Shown: in pieces, positions 40,058 to 48,148 of the stretch
How positions within the stretch are numbered: the first letter of the stretch is position 1
Layout of the letters: every line of letters begins with the position of its first letter
NCBI GenBank assembly: GCA_942493345.1
Contig: OW818695.1
Location: forward strand, 992,001 to 1,056,000
Direction: 5' to 3'
Length of the DNA: 64,000 bases
Origin: GWE2-42-39 sp942493345
GTDB lineage: Bacteria; Bacteroidota; Bacteroidia; Bacteroidales; Prolixibacteraceae
Translations under genes and position numbers: made by a program
The notes under the pieces: generated by a model
The model's database searches: none
Seen by the model: the letters and a program-made list of their open reading frames with translations, nothing else
Told to the model about the DNA's origin: nothing

Positions 40058-42016
40058 ATGAAGCTTTCGGTTGTCATAGTAAATTATAACGTGAAGCACT
40101 TTTTGGAACAGTGCCTTCATGCTGCTTTGAAATCTTCTGAAAGCATCGAAACCGAAATTTTTGTGGTCGACAACAATTCGGTGGATGGCTCCTGCGCAAT
40201 GCTGCGCGAAAAATTTCCGCAGGTCATTTTAATTGAAAACCAGCAAAATCTGGGTTTCTCGAAAGCCAACAACCAGGCGATCCGCCGGTCGAAAGGCGAA
40301 TATGTTTTGCTGCTGAACCCAGACACGGTGGTCGAAGAAACCAGCTTTGTAAAGATTTGCGCTTTCATGGACGCGCATCCCGAAGCGGGTGGGCTGGGTG
40401 TAAAAATGATCGACGGCAAAGGCCATTTTTTGCCCGAATCGAAACGCGGTTTGCCAACGCCCAAAGTGGCTTTTTATAAGATTTTCGGTTTGTCGGCGTT
40501 ATTTCCAAAATCGAAAGAATTCAGCCGCTATCATCTGGGGCATCTCGATGAAAATCAAACGCATGAAATAGAAATATTGGCCGGCGCATTCATGCTGATG
40601 CGCAAAAAAGCGCTCGATGAGGTGGGTCTGCTCGACGAAGATTATTTCATGTATGGCGAAGATATCGACCTGTCGTATCGGCTGGTGTTGGGCGGGTACA
40701 AGAACTACTATTTTGCAGATACCACCATTATTCATTACAAAGGAGAAAGTACTAAAAAAGGAAGCGTCAACTACGTGAAAATGTTCTACAATGCGATGAT
40801 TATTTTCGCGCAGAAACATTTCACGAAAGGCAATGCGAAACTGTACCGTTTGGTGATAAATATGGCCATTTATTTCAGGGCTTTGCTGGCCCTGTCCAGT
40901 CGCTTTGTGCGGCAGATTTTTCTGCCGGTTGTCGATGCACTGCTGATTTACCTGGGTTATGTCATCTTGCTTCCTTATTGGGAAACGATGAAGTTTGAAG
41001 CGGGTTATTATCCGCCCGAATACCTGAATTTTGTGGTCCCTGCCTATATTCTGATCTGGATTGTCGCACTCGTTTTTGCGGGCGGTTACCAGCGCCCGGT
41101 CAGTCTGAAAAAAATTATTTCAGGATTGATCTGGGGCACGCTCAGCATATTGGTTTTGTACTCAATGGTCGACGAAAGCCTGCGTTTTTCACGGGCGCTC
41201 ATCCTACTTGGTTCTGCTTGGGCCTTTGTTGTGTTGGTTTTCTACCGTTTGGTTTTGAGTCGGTTAAAACTGAAAAATTTCCAACTGGATATTGACCTGA
41301 AAAAACGGATTGCTATTGTTGCCAAACCCAACGAGGCCGAACGTATCAGCCACCTGATCAGCCAGACCAATCTGAAAACAGAATTGCTCGGGATGGTTTC
41401 TCCTTCCGCCGAGAAATTTGGGCACAACTATCTGGGCGAAATCGGGCAAATAGAAGAAATTGTGAAAATCAATAAAATTGACGAGCTGATTTTTTCGTCG
41501 GTCGATATGCCGTCGCGCGACATCATCAGCACCATGTTGCAACTCACCAAGCTGAATGTGGATTACAAAATTGCACCGCCCGAAAGCATTTCCATCATCG
41601 GCAGCAACTCGATTGATACGGCCGGCGATTTGTATGTGCTGCAAATCAATTCGATTGCCAAAGAAAAAAACCTGCGGTATAAGCGCATGCTGGATGTATT
41701 TCTGGCGTTTGTTTTCTTTGTGTGTTCCCCGGTTCTGGTCTGGACAGTTGACAACAAAGCGGGTTTCTTCGGAAATATTTTCAGGGTGATTTCAGGAAGA
41801 AAAAGCTGGGTAGGCTATGCTGCATGTGGAACACGGAACATGAATTTGCCGGTAATCAGGCGGGGAGTGATTTCGCCAGCCGATATTTTTGAAACTTCCT
41901 TAGCTGAAGCAAAAAAAGGCGAACTGAATATTTTGTACGCGAAAGATTATCAACCAGTACACGATTTGGAATACATTTACAAGGCCTGGAAAAAATTAGG
42001 GTGCGGCGATTTCTAA
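40058..42016 (+). CDS. GT2 glycosyltransferase fused to a membrane sugar-transferase-like domain
   Basis: 652 residues. Residues of about 1-230 are a GT-A family 2 domain (VVIVNYNVKHFLEQCL, VVDNNSVDGSCAML, LLNPDTVVEE, LDEDYFMYGEDIDLSYRLVL), which acts on rhamnose or other surface-sugar donors. The middle (about 285-400) has five to six helices, and the last third (about 410-560) looks like the nucleotide-binding part of polyprenyl-phosphate sugar transferases (RIAIVAKPNEAERISHLI, GQIEEIVKINKIDELIFSS), followed by a KRMLDVFLAFVFF membrane stretch. Such a composite protein may combine glycan initiation with extension. The last five residues (GCGDF) are encoded by a REP-like repeat. Confidence 0.75.
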   Translation: MKLSVVIVNYNVKHFLEQCLHAALKSSESIETEIFVVDNNSVDGSCAMLREKFPQVILIENQQNLGFSKANNQAIRRSKGEYVLLLNPDTVVEETSFVKICAFMDAHPEAGGLGVKMIDGKGHFLPESKRGLPTPKVAFYKIFGLSALFPKSKEFSRYHLGHLDENQTHEIEILAGAFMLMRKKALDEVGLLDEDYFMYGEDIDLSYRLVLGGYKNYYFADTTIIHYKGESTKKGSVNYVKMFYNAMIIFAQKHFTKGNAKLYRLVINMAIYFRALLALSSRFVRQIFLPVVDALLIYLGYVILLPYWETMKFEAGYYPPEYLNFVVPAYILIWIVALVFAGGYQRPVSLKKIISGLIWGTLSILVLYSMVDESLRFSRALILLGSAWAFVVLVFYRLVLSRLKLKNFQLDIDLKKRIAIVAKPNEAERISHLISQTNLKTELLGMVSPSAEKFGHNYLGEIGQIEEIVKINKIDELIFSSVDMPSRDIISTMLQLTKLNVDYKIAPPESISIIGSNSIDTAGDLYVLQINSIAKEKNLRYKRMLDVFLAFVFFVCSPVLVWTVDNKAGFFGNIFRVISGRKSWVGYAACGTRNMNLPVIRRGVISPADIFETSLAEAKKGELNILYAKDYQPVHDLEYIYKAWKKLGCGDF

Positions 42017-42076
42017 TCGCCGGGTGGCACAATTAGAAATCACGCATTTTATCCGGCGATTAAAAATCGCGCCACC
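42000..42076. repeat. REP-like palindromic repeat, copy A
   Basis: GGTGCGGCGATTTCTAATCG at the left end and TTAAAAATCGCGCCACC at the right end form an imperfect palindrome. The smaller GGCGATTTCTAATCGCC hairpin is inside. It covers the stop codon of the upstream gene. Copy B at 42628-42681 shares the same ends. Confidence 0.65.
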
Positions 42077-42100
42077 CGAATAAATGAATAAAAGAAAAAA

Positions 42101-42631
42101 ATGACACTGCAAAAACTGGAATACGGCACAATAAGGCTTCGTCCGCTGGAGCCGGACGACATCGACCTGCTTTACTCGTGGGAAAATGAAATGGCGGTTT
42201 GGGAGGTTAGTAACACGCTGTCCCCGTTTTCGAAATATATCCTCGAACAGTACATCCTGAATTCGCAGCGCGATATTTACGAGAGCAAACAACTTCGACT
42301 GGTGATTGAAACACTTGACGGAACGCCGGTTGGAGCAGTCGACCTGTTCGATTTTGACCCTTTTCATCTGCGTGCCGGGGTGGGCATCCTGATCCACAAC
42401 GCCGGCGAACGCCAAAAAGGGTATGCTACCGACGCATTGCTGCTGATGTGCAGCTATGCAAAAGAAATATTGGGGCTGCACCAGTTGTTTGCCAATATTA
42501 CTGCCGATAACGAGGCCAGTCTCCGTTTGTTTGTGAAATGTGGGTTCGAACTTTGCGGGCGGAAAAAAGATTGGGTAAAATCAGTCGACGGATGGAAAGA
42601 CGAGTTCGTTTTTCAGCGGCTGCTCGGGTGA
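42101..42631 (+). CDS. GNAT-family N-acetyltransferase
   Basis: 176 residues, RimJ/RimL-like GNAT. The acetyl-CoA loop GVGILIHNAGERQKGYATDAL is changed from the common RxxGxG/A pattern but has Gln-Lys-Gly-Tyr-Ala; LHQLFANITADNEASLRLFVKCGFE is the typical end of the fold. It may acetylate an amino group on a protein, antibiotic or surface sugar (SpeG/PseH-like). It stands between two REP-like repeats. Confidence 0.9.
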   Translation: MTLQKLEYGTIRLRPLEPDDIDLLYSWENEMAVWEVSNTLSPFSKYILEQYILNSQRDIYESKQLRLVIETLDGTPVGAVDLFDFDPFHLRAGVGILIHNAGERQKGYATDALLLMCSYAKEILGLHQLFANITADNEASLRLFVKCGFELCGRKKDWVKSVDGWKDEFVFQRLLG

Positions 42632-42681
42632 GGCGATTTCCAATCGCCAGTTTCAAACACGCGGTTAAAAATCACGGCACC
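42628..42681. repeat. REP-like palindromic repeat, copy B
   Basis: Starts GGTGAGGCGATTTCCAATCG and ends AAAAATCACGGCACC. Overlaps the stop codon of the GNAT gene, in the same relative position and orientation as copy A. Confidence 0.6.
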
Positions 42682-42691
42682 AAAAAAAGCG

Positions 42692-42699
42692 TATTTTTG
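42692..42699 (+). promoter_or_regulatory. Promoter -7 box of the CcsBA gene
   Basis: TATTTTTG, 23 bp before the ATG at 42723, following REP copy B. Confidence 0.4.
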
Positions 42700-42722
42700 G
42701 CTTTCCTAATAAATCCAACGAG

Positions 42723-45700
42723 ATGAAGAAAATTTTCAACTTTCTGGCTTCCTTTTCTTTCATGGGCTTTTTGTTCCTGATTCTGGCTTTTGCCATGGCC
42801 ATTGCCACGTTTGTCGAAAGCCGTTTTGGAAATGCCGCATCGAGAGGGCTAATATACGATGCATGGTGGTTCGAACTTCTGTTTGCACTGCTTGGCATCA
42901 ACCTGCTGATGAATTTTTTTCGTTCGAAATTGTACAGCAAAAGCCGGTTTACGGTTGGCCTTTTTCACCTTTCATTTGTAATTATTGTGCTGGGCGCTGC
43001 CATTACCCGCTACTTCAGTTTCGAGGGGATGATGCACATCCGCGAAGGCGAAAGCAGCAATTCGATATTGTCATCCAGCGATTATATTACCATCGAAAGC
43101 AACGGACAAAAAGTTCAGGATAAAGTTTCTTTTTCTGAATTCAATAAAAGGGAGCTGAATACACATATTTCCGTTGACGGAAAGAAAATCAGACTGAAAT
43201 CGGTTGATTTTGTGAGCAATGCAAAAAAAATATCAGTTGAACATCCATCGGGCGTTGAGCTGATCGACTTCGTGATTTCATCCGAAACGGGGATGCAGAG
43301 TTTTGTGTTCCGGAAAAATGATGTGATTCATTTGGATAGTGTCATCGTTGCATACGACGATACCCATTCAAACATCCGGTTTTTCAATGAAGGCGGAAAA
43401 TTGTTCCTGCAGAGCGACCGTCGCATGCAGCTTCGTTCGATGAAGGGTGGCGGAACGGAAAATTTGCCGGTGAACGAACCCATCGAAGTAAAACCAATGA
43501 ATTTGTATTCGTTTGACGGTTTTGTTTTGTTGATAAAAAATTTCTACGAGCACGGGATTCTTCGTGTAACCCGCGACCCATCGGGCAACGCGCAGGAAGA
43601 TGCGGTGCTGGTCGAAGTTTCCGACGGTCCGGTCCGAAGCATTGTCAATGTGTTTGGCCGTCACGGAATGGCGGGCGAACCAACTGTTTTTATGCTCGGA
43701 AATACCGATGTGAAAATCTCGTATGGCGCCATTCCGATTGAATTGCCGTTTTCTGTAAAACTGAGGGATTTTCAACTGGAACGCTACCCGGGATCCGAAA
43801 GTCCGTCGTCGTTTGCCAGCGAACTCACGCTGCTCGACCCGAAAAATGGAATTGAAAAAGACATCCGGGTTTTCATGAACAGTCCGATGAAGCACCGGGG
43901 CTACCGCTTTTACCAGTCGTCGTACGATCCCGACGAGCAGGGGACAATTCTTTCCGTCAATGTCGACGGGCTGGGTACAGCCGTGTCGTATGCCGGGTAT
44001 GGCATCTTGTTTCTGGGAATTATTTTGTCGCTTCTGAATAAAAAATCGCATTTCTTTTCGTTGATCCAAAAGCTGAAGCAAAGTCCGAAAGCGGGTGCTA
44101 TTGTCATGTTTGCAATTATGCTGGGAAGTTCCCCGTTGCGGGCTGGCGAACTTGCTTTGTCGGGCATTCCCAAACTCGATCCGCAGTTGGTGCGCGACTT
44201 TTCCGAACTGTGGGTGCATGGCCACGACGGACGTATTGAGCCGGTTTCGACACTGGCTTCCGAAGTTGTGCGAAAAATCAGCAAAAAGTCTTCTCTGGAC
44301 GGGAAATCGCCGGAAGAAATCATCCTCAGCATGTATTTGTATCCTGAATTGTGGAAAACGGTTCCGCTGATTAAAGTGTCGGATGAGCAGATAGCGGCAC
44401 AGTTGGGAAGCACCAAAAGCCGTTTGGCCGTTTCTGAATTCTTCGATGAAGCAGGAAATTACCGTATTGCGGGTCAGGTAGAGGCTGCCTATGCCAAGAT
44501 GCCGGCCTTTCGCAATCGTGTCGACAAAGAATTGATTTATGTTGATGAACGGGTGAATGTGTGTTTCATGGTTTTTCGCGGGCAGTTGCTCAATCTTTTT
44601 CCGACCGGAAAAACGGAAGACGCATGGTTGTCGCCGGGCAGCAATCCCACTGGCTTGCCGGTTCCCGATTCGCTGTTTGTAAACCGGGGCTTCGAACTTT
44701 TAAAAGAATCGGCTGCGGGGAAAGGAACGGTTGATGCACGGCAAATTATTGCAAATGTTGCTGCTTTTCAGAAAAAATTTGCGGCTGATTTGCTCCCTTC
44801 CGAATTACATAAAAAGGCAGAAATATTCTACAATAATTTCAATCCGTTTAAACGGATTTTCCCGGGTTACCTGCTGTTTGGCTTTACTTTGCTGTTCGTG
44901 CTGTTCATCAATATTTTCAGGCAGAAAACCATTAATAAGTATCTGAAATATGTATTGCTGGGTGTCATTGTACTGGGCTTTTTAATTCATTCCGGAGGCC
45001 TTGTTTTACGCTGGTATGCTTCGGGCCATGCGCCCTGGAGCAATGGCTACGAGTCGATGATTTTTGTTGGCTGGGCAGCCTTGCTCGGAGGCTTTGTCTT
45101 TGGACGTAAATACCCGATGGTGATTGGCACTGCTGCTTTCATGGCCGGAATCACCCTTTTTGTGGCCCATCTGAACTGGATGAACCCGGAAATTACCAAC
45201 TTGGTTCCTGTGTTGAAATCGTATTGGCTGCTTGTTCATGTGGCCGTAATTACTTCCAGTTACGGCTTTATCGGGTTGAGCGCTTTTCTGGGACTGCTGG
45301 TCCTTATTTTATTCAGTATTGTGAATGAAAAAAACAAAGCCAATGTGGAAAAATTTGTTGCCCAGCTTACCACCATCAACGAGATATCTATGATCATTGG
45401 CTTGTATACGCTCACAATAGGTACTTTTCTGGGGGCCATTTGGGCCAACGAAAGCTGGGGGCGCTACTGGGGCTGGGACCCGAAAGAAACCTGGGCGCTG
45501 ATAACCATTATCCTGTATTCGTTTATTTCGCACATGCGGCTGATCCCTTCGCTGAAGGGCGTGTACAATTATAATTTTGCCTCCGTTGTTGGATTTTCTT
45601 CGGTACTGATGACCTATTTCGGGGTTAATTATTACCTGAACGGGCTTCATTCGTACGGGCAGGGAGCGGCAGGTTCGTTACACTGGTCTGTTTATCTTTT

Positions 45701-45770
45701 CGTAGCAATCATTACAGCGCTGATGGTGATCTCACACCGGAAAAGCAAAAAATACAAGCTGGATAACTGA
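42723..45770 (+). CDS. ccsBA: Cytochrome c maturation protein CcsBA (ResB-CcsA fusion)
   Basis: 1015 residues. N-terminal ResB/CcsB part: helices at about 6-25, 50-70 and 80-98, then a large periplasmic domain to about 425 (NSPMKHRGYRFYQSSYDPDEQ). A further helix at about 430 leads into an extra periplasmic insert of about 260 residues, then CcsA helices from about 710. The haem-handling WWD motif is WGRYWGWDPKETWALI (about residue 920). The fused form transports haem out and joins it to apocytochrome CxxCH. No cytochrome or thiol partner sits beside it, so it acts for all c-type cytochromes of the cell. Preceded by a clear -7 box. Confidence 0.95.
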   Translation: MKKIFNFLASFSFMGFLFLILAFAMAIATFVESRFGNAASRGLIYDAWWFELLFALLGINLLMNFFRSKLYSKSRFTVGLFHLSFVIIVLGAAITRYFSFEGMMHIREGESSNSILSSSDYITIESNGQKVQDKVSFSEFNKRELNTHISVDGKKIRLKSVDFVSNAKKISVEHPSGVELIDFVISSETGMQSFVFRKNDVIHLDSVIVAYDDTHSNIRFFNEGGKLFLQSDRRMQLRSMKGGGTENLPVNEPIEVKPMNLYSFDGFVLLIKNFYEHGILRVTRDPSGNAQEDAVLVEVSDGPVRSIVNVFGRHGMAGEPTVFMLGNTDVKISYGAIPIELPFSVKLRDFQLERYPGSESPSSFASELTLLDPKNGIEKDIRVFMNSPMKHRGYRFYQSSYDPDEQGTILSVNVDGLGTAVSYAGYGILFLGIILSLLNKKSHFFSLIQKLKQSPKAGAIVMFAIMLGSSPLRAGELALSGIPKLDPQLVRDFSELWVHGHDGRIEPVSTLASEVVRKISKKSSLDGKSPEEIILSMYLYPELWKTVPLIKVSDEQIAAQLGSTKSRLAVSEFFDEAGNYRIAGQVEAAYAKMPAFRNRVDKELIYVDERVNVCFMVFRGQLLNLFPTGKTEDAWLSPGSNPTGLPVPDSLFVNRGFELLKESAAGKGTVDARQIIANVAAFQKKFAADLLPSELHKKAEIFYNNFNPFKRIFPGYLLFGFTLLFVLFINIFRQKTINKYLKYVLLGVIVLGFLIHSGGLVLRWYASGHAPWSNGYESMIFVGWAALLGGFVFGRKYPMVIGTAAFMAGITLFVAHLNWMNPEITNLVPVLKSYWLLVHVAVITSSYGFIGLSAFLGLLVLILFSIVNEKNKANVEKFVAQLTTINEISMIIGLYTLTIGTFLGAIWANESWGRYWGWDPKETWALITIILYSFISHMRLIPSLKGVYNYNFASVVGFSSVLMTYFGVNYYLNGLHSYGQGAAGSLHWSVYLFVAIITALMVISHRKSKKYKLDN

Positions 45771-45799
45771 TTTTTAGATCAGTAATGTGGGATGTTGTA

Positions 45800-45807
45800 T
45801 ATATTTG
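45800..45807 (+). promoter_or_regulatory. Possible promoter -7 box of the orphan 574-residue gene
   Basis: TATATTTG, 48 bp before the ATG at 45856. Confidence 0.3.
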
Positions 45808-45855
45808 TTAGTCGTGTGTATTTTAAATCCGACCGCTAGCGTATAATTATATTAA

Positions 45856-47580
45856 ATGGAGAATTGGTTTCCTAAAATATTTGAAGACATAAAGGAATAT
45901 AATCCGATTAAAGGGGATTACATATATGTTAGTGAACTTGTTACGCATGAATTAAAAAATGGGATTCAATCATCAAGAGACTATCAAAGCTTATTGATTG
46001 ACCCTGCTCTAATACAATTCATAAAACCTGAGGAAATAAACCATACAACGGATAGTTCTGTGCACCCAATTTATGATAAGGAATACGAATATGTTGGAAA
46101 GTCAACAGTTTTTGTTTCAAATCATGCCGATTTAGAAAAAGTAGACCCTTTTGTCTTTTCTTGGGAATCTGCAAACAACATAACTTTTCAGCCAGACCCA
46201 ATGTTCCTACTTACCTATGGATTAACGCCAAGATTAACTGAAAGTGTAATTCATTGGGATGACTTAGGCAAACCTTTAATGGATATTATAACTTCAATTC
46301 CTAAGTCTGTTTATGAATTTCCAGTGTATTCAAAAAGTTATGTTCAAATTAGAAAAGACTATTTGCAAGATTATTTAATGCTTAGGAAAAAATCCCTTAT
46401 ACAGGTTTATTGTGAGACTAGGATATTGCCATTAAACCAGGAGCTAAAAGAATTATTAGGGGGAAATCGATTTTTTGAGAAAACTACAAAATACAACCAC
46501 TTTCGGATTCAAAAAATATCAGAAGATAAAATACATACAGAAGTCACTGGATACAGGCAAATAGACTTAGGAAACACCGTTCCATTTAGTAAATGGGACA
46601 AGAAAGAAAAATTACACATATGGCCAGGATATGATGAACCTATATCGCGAAAAAATGCTAAACATTGGGATTATGTTTATGTGTCAGATGAAGTGCTAGA
46701 TATTTATGAGCAAGATGATAAATACGACGTTTATCCAGAGTCGGGAGGAGTCGGATATAAAAATCAATGGTCAGTTTCGCAGGCTTCAAGAGTAGGTAGA
46801 AATCATATTAGACTTGAACTTTTTAAACTTTATGAAGGAACGCCATCTGAGGTTATTGCTTATTGGAATAAATTTTCGGTTGAGGAATCAAAAGTCGATT
46901 TTGATGCAGAGAATATAGCTGAAAAATCAAAAAGACTTGTTTATACATATCTAGGTTTTGCGGAATGGTTATCTGCAATCATTTACAACTATTTTGACAC
47001 ATTTTTTACGACTGAACAAATTATAAAACTTGATAGGAAAAGACTCAATTACTATGGGTGGTTTAACGATGAGAGCATTAAACCGATAACTTATCATCTT
47101 GCCCATAAATTATCAAGACAAGCATTTCTATACCGAAGCAAGAAACTACAACTTTTTCTTGTTGAAAATCTAGTGGAAAAGAATATTCGCAAGATTGCGG
47201 TGGATATTTTGAGGATTGATTTAAGTAAGTTTAAGCAAAATGAGAATGAAGTATTTCGTAGCATAAAGCTTTTAAACCTAATCCTTAATTATATTCGGAT
47301 TGCAAACGAAACTGGATTGAATTTTAAAAATGACTCTGTTGAAATAAATTTGCGATTGGAAAAGGAAATTGTTGAAATGGAATTAACCAAAATACTTAAT
47401 GCCATTAACATTCTTAGACAATTGGATTCGCATCAAGCAGGAACAACATCCGATAGTAAAATGGATAAAGTTTTAAAAACGTTTGGAATTGAAACGAATG
47501 AAGTCAATGACAATTTTTTAGATGCATGTGAAATAATCTATGATAAAACTGAACTAGTATTAAGAGAAACTAAAAAATAA
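45856..47580 (+). CDS. Unknown 574-residue protein in an AT-rich island
   Basis: I do not recognise the family. There is no signal peptide, and I see no membrane helix or P-loop. Residues of about 1-320 are a mixed alpha/beta region (HWDDLGKPLMDIITSIPKSV, QIRKDYLQDYLMLRKKSLIQV); the rest is helical (ITYHLAHKLSRQAFLYRSKK, RSIKLLNLILNYIRIANETG) and ends in ILRQLDSHQAGTTSDSKMDK. Base composition is visibly richer in A and T than the flanking genes, and codons such as ATA and AGA are common, unlike the neighbours. It stands next to a remnant toxin-antitoxin pair, which suggests a transferred gene with a possible host-defence role. Not proven. Confidence 0.6.
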   Translation: MENWFPKIFEDIKEYNPIKGDYIYVSELVTHELKNGIQSSRDYQSLLIDPALIQFIKPEEINHTTDSSVHPIYDKEYEYVGKSTVFVSNHADLEKVDPFVFSWESANNITFQPDPMFLLTYGLTPRLTESVIHWDDLGKPLMDIITSIPKSVYEFPVYSKSYVQIRKDYLQDYLMLRKKSLIQVYCETRILPLNQELKELLGGNRFFEKTTKYNHFRIQKISEDKIHTEVTGYRQIDLGNTVPFSKWDKKEKLHIWPGYDEPISRKNAKHWDYVYVSDEVLDIYEQDDKYDVYPESGGVGYKNQWSVSQASRVGRNHIRLELFKLYEGTPSEVIAYWNKFSVEESKVDFDAENIAEKSKRLVYTYLGFAEWLSAIIYNYFDTFFTTEQIIKLDRKRLNYYGWFNDESIKPITYHLAHKLSRQAFLYRSKKLQLFLVENLVEKNIRKIAVDILRIDLSKFKQNENEVFRSIKLLNLILNYIRIANETGLNFKNDSVEINLRLEKEIVEMELTKILNAINILRQLDSHQAGTTSDSKMDKVLKTFGIETNEVNDNFLDACEIIYDKTELVLRETKK

Positions 47581-47750
47581 AAACGACACACAGCATCAGC
47601 TACCCGCGGCAGCAGTGGTTTTCGGTGTGCATCTTTCCGCTCAGGCCGTCTTTTCGGCTTGACAGAAAATCGCCCGCAATCCCCACTACTATAGTTTCGA
47701 CCTTTGCAATCAATAAAATCGCCAGTTCTGAGAGTTTTCAAAAAATTGAG

Positions 47751-47758
47751 TATTTTTG
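47751..47758 (+). promoter_or_regulatory. Promoter -7 box of the MNT gene
   Basis: TATTTTTG, 21 bp before the ATG at 47780. Confidence 0.4.
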
Positions 47759-47779
47759 GTTTAGATAACCGGTTCAAAA

Positions 47780-48100
47780 ATGATTAATAACAATTCAAAT
47801 ACATTATCAATTATCAGGGAAACTGCCAGTAAGTTTATTCCCGGCAGCAAAATTCTGCTATTTGGTTCTCGTGCGAGAAAAGATAATAGTGTTGATAGCG
47901 ATTATGATTTTCTTGTTATTACCAGAGACACTATTGATGTCCGAAAAAAAAGAATCCTTAAATCGATGATGAGAAAAGAGTTGGCAAAATTTAAAATTCC
48001 GGCTGACATTTTAATTCAAAGCGAAGACGAAATAAATTTAAAAAAGGAAATCACCGGACACATCCTCAAACAGGTTCTTCAAGAAGGAGTTGCGCTATGA
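47780..48100 (+). CDS. MNT-type nucleotidyltransferase (antitoxin-like)
   Basis: 106 residues. Minimal nucleotidyltransferase fold: LLFGSRARKDNSVDSDYDFLVI carries the GSxAR...DxD active site. These MNT proteins neutralise HEPN RNases, by adding AMP groups, when encoded with them. Here the HEPN gene should follow immediately, but only a nine-codon frame (48097-48126) starts across the stop (ATGA). The antitoxin thus stands without its toxin. A -7 box TATTTTTG lies at 47751. Confidence 0.88.
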   Translation: MINNNSNTLSIIRETASKFIPGSKILLFGSRARKDNSVDSDYDFLVITRDTIDVRKKRILKSMMRKELAKFKIPADILIQSEDEINLKKEITGHILKQVLQEGVAL

Positions 48101-48126
48101 ATAAAGTAACATCTGATTCGCATTAG
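48097..48126 (+). pseudogene. Remnant of a HEPN toxin gene (nine codons)
   Basis: The sequence ATGAATAAAGTAACATCTGA starts a frame that reads MNKVTSDSH and stops at 48124-48126. It overlaps the MNT stop as HEPN genes do, and MNKVTS resembles the N-termini I know from Bacteroidota HEPN partners. Only the first codons are left; after them the sequence goes directly into the acyl-CoA ligase upstream region. Confidence 0.5.
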
Positions 48127-48148
48127 TTATACTAAATTAATTTCTACT

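Noticed and set aside
45771..47779. Integron cassette with attC around the orphan gene
   Set aside because: No R-core GTTRRRY with matching inverse core or proper hairpin found at the ends; no integrase nearby.
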